Shown here piece after piece: positions 28,919 to 35,926 of a stretch of 39,906 bases of DNA (positions within the stretch are counted from its first letter, which is position 1; the number at the start of each line of letters is the position of its first letter). Location: the NCBI GenBank assembly GCA_007692545.1, contig REBV01000129.1:1-39906 (forward strand), in the 5' to 3' direction. The stretch is from Puniceicoccaceae bacterium (GTDB taxonomy: Bacteria; Verrucomicrobiota; Verrucomicrobiia; Opitutales; Coraliomargaritaceae). A program made the position numbers and the translations under genes. The notes beneath the pieces were generated by a model. That model did not search any database, had not been told where the DNA came from, and worked only from the letters and a program-made list of their open reading frames with translations.

Positions 28919-30727
28919 TTAAATCGAGAGCGTCTCGACCAGTGGCAGAATTTCCATACCGGGCACAGTAATCAAGCCCTTATCGGTCAGGCGGATATCC
29001 GGGATGACCGAGAGCGGCAGCAAGTTGAAGCCCATGTAGGGGAGTATACAGCCGAGCTCAGTCCATGCCTTTTTCAAGGCGGTGGATTCTCTGGCCACGA
29101 TGGTCGCCCGTTTGTCGGAAAGCAGGCCCGCTATCGGCAAGTCCACTTTGGCGATGACCCGGCCTGCCGACACCACGACGACGGCGCCCTGGGTCTTTTC
29201 GATTTCGGCCAGTGCCAGCCGCATATCGGCCTCGTTGGTGCCGGCCATGACGATATTATGGGCATCGTGCCCGACACTACTGGCCACCGCGCCGTTTTTC
29301 AGCCCGAAGTTTTGCAGCAGCCCATAGCCGACGCCACCATTCTGGCCATAGCGCTCAATCACCGTCAGGTAGCAGAGGTCGTTGGCTTCGAGCACGGGGG
29401 CCCAGGCCTCGGGTGCGGCATCCAGTTCGACCGTGCGGTGGAGTGTGACAATGCCGGGCAACTCGGCGCGCAACAAATTCAAGCGGCAGGGCCCGGTGGG
29501 TAGATCGGGCAGGAGCTTCGGTGCTTCCGGCAGCTTGACGGTTTGGTAGGCCGCCGGAGGATAGGTGTAGGCGTCTTCGCTCAGAGTCTTTTCCAACAGA
29601 GGCGTCACCCGCTTGTCTTCGACTACCAGTTCGCCGCCAAACCAGGTATTCTGCACCTCGAATTGATCGTTGAGGAGGACCAGGTCGGCCCGGCGACCGC
29701 CGCCGAGTCCGCCGAACTCGCCGTCCATGGCGTAGCGGGTGGCTCCGTGTAAAGAGCCGGCACTCCAGGCCAGCTCCGGAGTCATACCGGCTTTGATCGC
29801 CTGGCGTGCCACCCAATCCATGCCAAAGAGAAAGAGGTCGTCCGCGTCGCGGTCGTCTGTGCAGAGGCAGACGCGCTTGGCGGATGCCCTGTTTTCGGTG
29901 ACTGGCTTGATGGCTTCGGGCAGGCTGTTCCAGGGCGTGGTGGGCGGGCCTCCGCGCAGGAAGATCCAGACGCCGGCTTCGAGTAGATCGTCGGCGATGT
30001 CCTGGCTGATCGCTTCGTGCGTATCCGTCACACCGGCAGCGGCGTAGGCACTGACAAACTCGCGCCCGTAAATGTGCCCGCAGACTGGCTTGCCCCGCTT
30101 CAGCGCTTCGGCGATGATGGCGTGCGAGCGTTCGTCGGACTGGCAGACCTGCACAAAGTCCATCTTCTCACCCAGTGCCACGGCTTCCGGCCACCGATCA
30201 AAGATGCCCGCAATGCGCTCCGGTGTCAGGTCGCCACCCGCAGTCTCGTACTTGGGCGAGGTGGCCGGCACGGTGCTGGGCACGGTGAGAAAAATGTTTA
30301 AAGCGGCCTTGCGGGCATCTTCCAGCATCCACTCGATGCCATCGACACCGGCCACGTTACCGATCTCGTGGCTATCACAGAAAATCGTGGTGGTGCCGTT
30401 GAGCAGGGCCGCCTCAGCGTAGGCGCAGGCGGTCATCATACTGCTTTCAATATGAATATGCGGGTCGACCAGGCCGGGCGCCAGGATGCCTCCCCGGCCG
30501 TCGTAGTAGCGCGTATCCAGATTTAAATGACGGGCCGTCCCGCTTGGCTGACGGCAGGCGATGCGCCCGTGTTTCAACCAGAGCTCGCACTCCGGTAGGA
30601 TACGTTCCGAGTAAGTGGACAGGAGACGTACGCCGGTGATGACGAGATCCGGTGATCGTTTTTGCAGGGCCACCTGTGCTAGCTCGCGGGTGACTTGATG
30701 GAGGGGAGCGATGGTGTTGAGTGGCAT
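28919..30727 (-). CDS. ade: Adenine deaminase
   Basis: Converts adenine to hypoxanthine and ammonia; an amidohydrolase needing a divalent metal centre. The 602-residue sequence has the metal-site motif [16 protein letters not shown] (His90, His92), the SHEIGNVAG and GHIYG stretches, DTHEAIS, and [11 protein letters not shown] with its metal-binding Asp. The C-terminal part with GGVGYGLL and [14 protein letters not shown] is typical of the prokaryotic AdeC family. Its start lies just after a run of GTGGAGT-type repeats, giving a CA-rich, G-poor mRNA leader. A LOG-family gene follows after 20 bases; the amidase gene precedes it by 107 bases. Confidence 0.94.
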   Translation of the reverse strand: MPLNTIAPLHQVTRELAQVALQKRSPDLVITGVRLLSTYSERILPECELWLKHGRIACRQPSGTARHLNLDTRYYDGRGGILAPGLVDPHIHIESSMMTACAYAEAALLNGTTTIFCDSHEIGNVAGVDGIEWMLEDARKAALNIFLTVPSTVPATSPKYETAGGDLTPERIAGIFDRWPEAVALGEKMDFVQVCQSDERSHAIIAEALKRGKPVCGHIYGREFVSAYAAAGVTDTHEAISQDIADDLLEAGVWIFLRGGPPTTPWNSLPEAIKPVTENRASAKRVCLCTDDRDADDLFLFGMDWVARQAIKAGMTPELAWSAGSLHGATRYAMDGEFGGLGGGRRADLVLLNDQFEVQNTWFGGELVVEDKRVTPLLEKTLSEDAYTYPPAAYQTVKLPEAPKLLPDLPTGPCRLNLLRAELPGIVTLHRTVELDAAPEAWAPVLEANDLCYLTVIERYGQNGGVGYGLLQNFGLKNGAVASSVGHDAHNIVMAGTNEADMRLALAEIEKTQGAVVVVSAGRVIAKVDLPIAGLLSDKRATIVARESTALKKAWTELGCILPYMGFNLLPLSVIPDIRLTDKGLITVPGMEILPLVETLSI

Positions 30728-30728
30728 T

Positions 30729-30792
30729 GTGGAGTGGAGTGGTGGAGTTGTGGAGTTGTGGAGTGTTGGAGTCGTGGAGTTGTGGAGTGTTG
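30729..30792. repeat. GTGGAGT tandem repeats in the adenine deaminase leader
   Basis: Imperfect tandem units of GTGGAGT fill this stretch, including two exact copies of GTGGAGTTGTGGAGTGTTG at 30750-30768 and 30774-30792. On the transcribed strand of ade this becomes a nearly G-free CA/CU-rich stretch ending one base before the start codon, so the leader should be unstructured. Confidence 0.8.
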
Positions 30793-30834
30793 CCTTCGCT
30801 TAAAGTTGGGGGATTTCTCCCGCATGGGCTGTTG

Positions 30835-31791
30835 CTAATCGATAAAAATGGCTTCCGGTAGGTAGCTGGTAACGGTGTAGTGGGGCAGGTTGACGACTTG
30901 ACTGAGCTTCAGGTCGAGTGCGGCCGAGCAGACCAGAAAGGCCTGTTCGGGGCTGAGGCCTATCCGCGTTTGGATATAATCGATGGCCCGGCGAACGGCG
31001 TTCTGTGCATTGACCTTGATGTCCGGCCCGCTGGAGACAAAGGCATGAAAGGGCTTGCCCGCGTAGGCGGGGGGCGTCAGATCGGGCGTGGTGAGGATGT
31101 AGGGCTCAGTCACGGAGACCGTATCAGAAATACTGATGCGCAATTTCACATCCATTGGAGCTTCCAGGCCGTTGATCGATACTTCGCCATCGCCCTGGGC
31201 GGCGTGTGCGTCGCCGGCGCAGAGCCGGCCACCCGCGACTTGCACCGGCAGGTAGAGGGTACTGCCGGCCACGAGGTGTTTGACATCCATATTGCCCCCG
31301 AAAGCGCCCGGAGGACGGGTGCGGAACTTGCCTGCTTCTTTGCGTTGCAGTCCGATAATGCCACAAAACGGGTGGAGGGCGAGTTTGATGCCCGGCATAC
31401 TTTCGCTGAAATCGCCGTCGAGTGTCCAGTGGTGCAAATAGAAGTCTGAAAAGTCTTCGGGTAAAAAGCACCGCTCTGGATTGACGCTTTGCCAGGCCCA
31501 GCCTTTGTGCGCATATTCAAGAATCTCGATCTTGAGTGTGTCGCCGGGCTTTGCGCCCCGCACGGCCACCGGGCCGGTCAATGAGTGAATGAGTTCAAAA
31601 TCGATGTTCTTAAAGGCTTCGGTCGTCATGCCCGGGGTGACTTGGCTATCGCTGGAGTCAGCCATCTCGATCAGGATGCTATCGCCGGATTCGATCTCAA
31701 TTCGAGGTTTTAGCGCATTGTCCCAGCGGTTGTGGGTAATGGATTTGTCGAGGTGATGGTGCATGATCGGGTTGTTGGCTGGGGATTTCAT
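30835..31791 (-). CDS. Acetamidase/formamidase-family protein
   Basis: A 318-residue amidase that would hydrolyse a small amide such as formamide to an acid and ammonia. Family pattern includes GPVAVRGAKPGDTLKIEI near the N-terminus, PFCGIIGL, PPGAFGGNMDVKHL, VAGGRLCAGDAHAAQGDGEV and the acidic/His pair in between. It lies upstream of ade on the same strand, separated by 107 bases, and is divergent from guanine deaminase. In this setting formamide released during purine catabolism is an appealing substrate, but that is inference; acetamide or another amide could be correct. The ATG at 31791 is used. Confidence 0.85.
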   Translation of the reverse strand: MKSPANNPIMHHHLDKSITHNRWDNALKPRIEIESGDSILIEMADSSDSQVTPGMTTEAFKNIDFELIHSLTGPVAVRGAKPGDTLKIEILEYAHKGWAWQSVNPERCFLPEDFSDFYLHHWTLDGDFSESMPGIKLALHPFCGIIGLQRKEAGKFRTRPPGAFGGNMDVKHLVAGSTLYLPVQVAGGRLCAGDAHAAQGDGEVSINGLEAPMDVKLRISISDTVSVTEPYILTTPDLTPPAYAGKPFHAFVSSGPDIKVNAQNAVRRAIDYIQTRIGLSPEQAFLVCSAALDLKLSQVVNLPHYTVTSYLPEAIFID

Positions 31792-31815
31792 CGCTATTCA
31801 AGTTTTATCCTAGTC

Positions 31816-31832
31816 GGGTTGGCTCTGCCGCC
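31816..31832. repeat. Inverted copy of the 17-base dispersed repeat
   Basis: GGGTTGGCTCTGCCGCC is the exact reverse complement of the sequence at 19933-19949. It stands just upstream of the amidase gene and 45 bases from the larger hairpin element at 31877-31960, so both may belong to one composite repeat unit. Confidence 0.5.
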
Positions 31833-31876
31833 AGAACCTAAGGAGTGGTTGGTCTGTATTGAGGTATGCTTTTCTC

Positions 31877-31960
31877 TCGTAGCGAGCGGGTTTATCCCGC
31901 GATTTATCAGTCTGAAAAGTCGATCTGTCTCGACTCCTGGCGTAAAGCCAGTCGCTACGA
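31877..31960. repeat. 84-base element with terminal inverted repeats and two inner hairpins
   Basis: The ends are perfect inverted repeats (TCGTAGCGA at 31877-31885, TCGCTACGA at 31952-31960). Inside are two hairpins with 5-base stems and 5-base loops: GCGGG/CCCGC (31886-31900) and CTGGC/GCCAG (31937-31951). Together they could fold as a branched structure. It sits in the 349-base gap between the amidase gene and guanine deaminase. It contains no ORF, so it resembles a small non-autonomous or REP-type element. Confidence 0.65.
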
Positions 31961-32045
31961 TAAAAAAATCATTTTGAGGCTCCACTAATTATACGAAATG
32001 ATGATTAAAGTTTGCGGGGATGGGGAAGTTATATTTACACTTAAG

Positions 32046-32102
32046 TTAATTATTCAACAGTTCAATGCTAAGATGGCATGGGTTTAGCTTTTTCCATGCC
32101 AT
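32046..32102 (+). promoter_or_regulatory. Candidate promoter and operator of the guanine deaminase-xdh operon
   Basis: An extended -10 box (TGCTAAGAT, 32066-32074) has a weak -35 (TTAATT, 32046-32051) 17 bases upstream. Directly at and after the -10, a perfect 9-base inverted repeat (ATGGCATGG at 32073-32081, CCATGCCAT at 32094-32102) has its half-sites centred 21 bases apart, about two helical turns. This fits a repressor site over the transcription start; it could instead fold as a hairpin with a 12-base loop. The start codon of guanine deaminase is 39 bases further on. Confidence 0.35.
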
Positions 32103-32140
32103 TCATTATGAAATCCATTTTTTAGTAGCCCCGCTTTCGA

Positions 32141-33490
32141 ATGCTTGAGACAGACCCCAGGTTTAAAGTCTTCCGCGGTGCGTTTATTCAATCGATCAGC
32201 GATCAGCGCGCTGAGTTCATTCCCGATGGGTTGGTGCTGGTTGCGTCAGCGGGCGAAGACTGCGGGCGCATTGTAGCCATGGGTGAGACCGCTCGGGTGG
32301 CCGCGGCCTACGGCCTGGAACTCAAAGACGAGTCGCCGGGGCAGGGCACGCATGTAGCGGGCGATCTGTGGCTACCGGCTTTTTTCGACACGCATTTTCA
32401 TTGGGTGCAGGATGCGGTGCGCGAGATGGCGAAGTATTCGCTGATTGAGTGGCTCAATAACATTACCTTTCCCGAGGAGGCGAAGTTTGCCGATGCGGCA
32501 TTTGCTGATAGGCAGGCGAAACAGTTTTGGGAAAGTATCCTGAGCCTGGGTACGGTCGGTGGGCTCTGCTACAGCTCGATTCATGAAGTGGCATTGGATG
32601 CAGCGATGCAGTGGGCACCGGCAGACTTTTATATTGGCAACGTGCTGATGACGATGGAGTGTCCGGACTATCTGCAACAAAGCGAGGCGGATGCCATCGC
32701 GATTGTGCAAAGCTGTGCCCGCCGCTATGGCCGGCGTTATATCGCCAGCCCCCGTTTTGCGCCGACGACGGCTCCGGCTGTCATGCGGGCAGCGGCAGAG
32801 GCCGCTCAAGCGAATGCCGCTTTTCAGCAAACCCATCTGGGTGAGACCTTGGCTGAAATTGACTGGGTACTGGATATTTACCGAAAGCTGCCCGGGTTTG
32901 AAGACGTGGGCTCTTATACTGAGATTTATCAACGGGTCGGTATGTTGGGTGAGCAGTCTGTATTCGGACACTGTATACATCTGACAGCTGATGAATGGCG
33001 TCTCTTGGCGGAATCGGGCAGTCGTATCGCCAGTTGCCCCACCTCAAATGCACCGGTCGAGAACATGGGCTTGGGCTCGGGTTTGTTCGACTACCCGACG
33101 GCCGAAGCCTACGGGGTGCCCTGGTCGCTGGCTTCGGATATCGGCGGTGGGCCTTACCTCTCGATGTTTGATGTGATGCATTCCTTCGTTTGGCAGAATC
33201 GTGCCATCGGCCGGGCCGATGCGACCTACACGAAAGCGCTCCACCGTGCGACGAGTCAGGGTGCCAAACTGATGGACCTGCCGGATCGTGGGGTGCTGCG
33301 TGAAGGCGCTTTTTTCGATGCGATCCGCCTCCGGATGCCGCAGGGGCAGTTTACTGCGGGGGATGCAGAGCCCATCCTGGCAGCTTTTTTTGAGCAGATC
33401 CCGGATCGGAAATCGACCGAAACACTGGTGCAAGAGACCTTTGTTAAGGGGGAATCACGTTTTAAGCGGGGGGCATCCACGTGCGATTGA
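32141..33490 (+). CDS. guaD: Guanine deaminase
   Basis: Deaminates guanine to xanthine in the cytoplasm. This 449-residue amidohydrolase has the zinc motif PAFFDTHFHW (His85, His87), followed by the guanine-deaminase signature IEWLNNITFPEEAKFAD, SPRFAPTT, the QTHLGE histidine, FGHCIHL and the Asp in SDIGGG. The usual PGFxDTHxH motif reads PAFFDTHFH, a small change that keeps the ligands. It opens the plus-strand arm of the purine locus; its last 10 bases overlap xdhC, so guanine-derived xanthine and its oxidase are made together. Confidence 0.95.
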   Translation: MLETDPRFKVFRGAFIQSISDQRAEFIPDGLVLVASAGEDCGRIVAMGETARVAAAYGLELKDESPGQGTHVAGDLWLPAFFDTHFHWVQDAVREMAKYSLIEWLNNITFPEEAKFADAAFADRQAKQFWESILSLGTVGGLCYSSIHEVALDAAMQWAPADFYIGNVLMTMECPDYLQQSEADAIAIVQSCARRYGRRYIASPRFAPTTAPAVMRAAAEAAQANAAFQQTHLGETLAEIDWVLDIYRKLPGFEDVGSYTEIYQRVGMLGEQSVFGHCIHLTADEWRLLAESGSRIASCPTSNAPVENMGLGSGLFDYPTAEAYGVPWSLASDIGGGPYLSMFDVMHSFVWQNRAIGRADATYTKALHRATSQGAKLMDLPDRGVLREGAFFDAIRLRMPQGQFTAGDAEPILAAFFEQIPDRKSTETLVQETFVKGESRFKRGASTCD

Positions 33491-34464
33491 GCGAATTCTG
33501 GCACCAGGCCTTGGCGGAGCTGCGCTCCGGGAAGCCTGTCTATGCCTGTTGGGTCGTCGATCACCGCAAGGGCTCGCCGGGCACGAAGTCGGCGCGTATG
33601 CTGCTGACTCTGGCCGGGCGGCAATATGGCACGATCGGCGGGGGGATCATGGAGCAGAACGAGCTGGAGATGGCGGCGGCATGCCTCGCGGCTGATAGCC
33701 TGCCCAGCCCTGAGCTGCAGACGATCGAACATCGGGAGGCTGCGGGGGAATCGGCCTCGGGCTTGATTTGCGGTGGAGCGCAAACCAACCTGCGTTTTAT
33801 ACTCAGCCCGCAGCGGCATCTTGAGGCGGTCGAAGCCATTGCGAAGGCGGCGAAAGAAGAAGCGCACTGTGTGGTTTGTATTGATAGTCGTGGCATCCAT
33901 CTGTGTGGGGTCGCCGGGCCCTGGGTGGGCGATGCGGTGAGCTTGCTAGGCGGTGATACGGAGCAGTGGGAGGCGCAGGCATATCTTAGAAACCTGCGGC
34001 GCATCGCTATCTTTGGCGGTGGTCACTGTGGGGCGGCTTTGGCCCGCTTGATGCTGGGTCTGGGCTACGCGGTTTCCGTAATCGAGCCCCGCCGCGAGGT
34101 CCTAAAGGCGGCGGGTCTGCCCAGGTGCGTAACCCGCATTATTCAACCATTTGAGACGGGGGCGTCGTCGGTTGCTTATCCCGAGGATACGCTGGCCGTG
34201 GTCATGACCTATTCGATGCTGTCCGATGTGGAGGCGCTGGCCGCAGCCATACCGTGCGGGTTTCAATCGATCGGTGTCATGGGGAGTCGTCCGAAAATCG
34301 CTCAAATCCGCTCCAGAATGCTGAAAAAAGGTATCGCACGCTTGCAAGTCGATGCGATCCGTGCACCAATCGGCTTGGCGTTTAACAGCGACACACCGGA
34401 GGAAATCGCGCTTAGCGTGGCGGCTCAGGTTCTTTTAGACAGGGAGGGAAAAAACTATGGTTAA
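33481..34464 (+). CDS. xdhC: Xanthine dehydrogenase accessory protein XdhC
   Basis: Binds molybdenum cofactor, helps its sulfuration and inserts it into XdhB; it is not part of the finished enzyme. The 327-residue protein has an N-terminal XdhC/CoxI domain (HRKGSPGTKSARMLL, GTIGGGIMEQNE, GLICGGAQTNL) and a C-terminal Rossmann domain (IAIFGGGHCGAALARLM, GVMGSRPK, RAPIGLAFNSDTPEEIALSV). It begins with a GTG inside the end of guaD, and its stop overlaps xdhA by 8 bases. Confidence 0.93.
   Translation: MRLSEFWHQALAELRSGKPVYACWVVDHRKGSPGTKSARMLLTLAGRQYGTIGGGIMEQNELEMAAACLAADSLPSPELQTIEHREAAGESASGLICGGAQTNLRFILSPQRHLEAVEAIAKAAKEEAHCVVCIDSRGIHLCGVAGPWVGDAVSLLGGDTEQWEAQAYLRNLRRIAIFGGGHCGAALARLMLGLGYAVSVIEPRREVLKAAGLPRCVTRIIQPFETGASSVAYPEDTLAVVMTYSMLSDVEALAAAIPCGFQSIGVMGSRPKIAQIRSRMLKKGIARLQVDAIRAPIGLAFNSDTPEEIALSVAAQVLLDREGKNYG
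34442..34447 (+). promoter_or_regulatory. xdhA: Shine-Dalgarno site of xdhA
   Basis: GGGAGG lies 9 bases before the xdhA ATG, inside the end of xdhC. Few genes in this window have such a site, so it helps set the start and the level of this subunit. Confidence 0.6.
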
Positions 34465-35926
34465 TTTTCATCACTCGATCCAATTCATTCTCAACAACGA
34501 GGCTGTGTCGACAGATGTGCCACCGGGAACGCTCGCCCTCGATTATGTCCGGCAACAGCTCCAACTGAACGGAACCAAGTCTGGTTGTAAAGAAGGGGAT
34601 TGCGGGGCCTGCACCGTGATCGTTGGGCAACTGGATGCCGCGGGCAAGCTGCGCTATCTACCCATGACCTCCTGCCTGCTCCCGGTCGGGGAGTTGCAGG
34701 GTAAGCATCTCGTCACGATTGAAGGACTCAATATGCCGGCGCTCTCTCCGGTGCAGCAAGCGATGGTCGATACCGGTGGCAGTCAATGCGGCTACTGTAC
34801 GCCCGGTTTTGTGGTGGCGATGACAGCCGGGCTGATGGAGCCGAAACTGCCGCTCAATGCAAAAGGGGCGCTTCACGCCATCTCAGGGAATCTGTGCCGT
34901 TGCACGGGTTATCGATCGATCAAGGCAGCCGGGCTCCAGGTCATCGAAGAGCTGGCGCATAAATTGCAAGCGGGCGACCGGGTCGGCTCACTGGTTGAGG
35001 CCGGTGCCCTGCCGGACTATTTTAAGGGCATCGAGACGCGGCTTCAAGCGATGCAACCCGATCCGGGTAGTCCCGCGGTCGATACACCGAAAGGGGAGAA
35101 GCAGGGGCCGCGTGTCATCATCTCCGGAGGGACCGATCTGTACGTGCAGCGGGGCGATGAGTTGCCCCATGCCGACGTCGTCCTGTTGAACAATCGGCCG
35201 CCGATTGAAGCACCCGAGTTGCGCCAGGGGCGTGTTTGCTTCGATGCCCGGATGACCTTCGAGGCCTTTGCCGAAGATCCGCTGATACTGCGTCACCTGC
35301 CGGACATGCCGGCCTATAATGATCTCATTGCCAGTTGGCCCATGCGGACACGCTCGTCCATCGGTGGTAATATTTGCAATGGTTCCCCCATTGCCGATAT
35401 GACCTGCCTGCTGCTGGCGTTGGAGGCCGAACTGACGCTCAGCGGTAGCGATGGGAGGCAGCGCACAGTTCCGCTGCGGGAGTTTTACCTGGGCTATAAA
35501 CAGCTGAATAAAAAGCCGGATGAGATCGTTGAGGAAATTTCCTTCCCTGCCTTTGATGCGAGCAGCCGGGTCAATTGGGAGAAGGTCTCCAAGCGTGCCT
35601 GGCTGGACATCGCGACGGTCAATTCGGCTTGTAAAGTTCGGGTGGAGGCTGGCCTGGTGACAGCAGCTCATCTGGCTCTGGGCGGTGTGGCGGCGACTCC
35701 CCTCTATCTATCCCAAGCCAGTCGCTATCTGGAGGGCAAGCCGCTCGACGCAGCCAGCATTCATGGATGCATCGAAGTCGCCATGGGTGAGTTCACCCCC
35801 ATGAGCGATGTGCGGGGCAGTGCTGATTATAAACGCCTGCTGGCCCGGCAGCTCTTGCTCGTCCACTTCGAGAAACTTTTTCCGGAAACCATCGAACAGG
35901 AGGATCTCTATGCGCCACTTCGATAG
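34457..35926 (+). CDS. xdhA: Xanthine dehydrogenase small subunit (iron-sulfur and FAD)
   Basis: Carries electrons from the molybdenum site to the final acceptor. The N-terminal 150 residues bind two [2Fe-2S] clusters: Cys44, Cys49, Cys52 and Cys73 for the ferredoxin-type cluster, and Cys111, Cys114, Cys147 and Cys149 for the second. A linker leads to the FAD-binding domain (from about residue 210: IISGGTDLYVQ, then RSSIGGNICNGSPIADM). The length of 489 residues is normal for the two-cluster-plus-FAD subunit of the XdhAB type. Its last 17 bases overlap xdhB. Confidence 0.95.
   Translation: MVNFHHSIQFILNNEAVSTDVPPGTLALDYVRQQLQLNGTKSGCKEGDCGACTVIVGQLDAAGKLRYLPMTSCLLPVGELQGKHLVTIEGLNMPALSPVQQAMVDTGGSQCGYCTPGFVVAMTAGLMEPKLPLNAKGALHAISGNLCRCTGYRSIKAAGLQVIEELAHKLQAGDRVGSLVEAGALPDYFKGIETRLQAMQPDPGSPAVDTPKGEKQGPRVIISGGTDLYVQRGDELPHADVVLLNNRPPIEAPELRQGRVCFDARMTFEAFAEDPLILRHLPDMPAYNDLIASWPMRTRSSIGGNICNGSPIADMTCLLLALEAELTLSGSDGRQRTVPLREFYLGYKQLNKKPDEIVEEISFPAFDASSRVNWEKVSKRAWLDIATVNSACKVRVEAGLVTAAHLALGGVAATPLYLSQASRYLEGKPLDAASIHGCIEVAMGEFTPMSDVRGSADYKRLLARQLLLVHFEKLFPETIEQEDLYAPLR
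35898..35903 (+). promoter_or_regulatory. xdhB: Shine-Dalgarno site of xdhB
   Basis: A perfect AGGAGG lies 6 bases before the ATG at 35910. It decides the start over an in-frame upstream codon at 35808, whose added residues have no family match. Confidence 0.75.
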
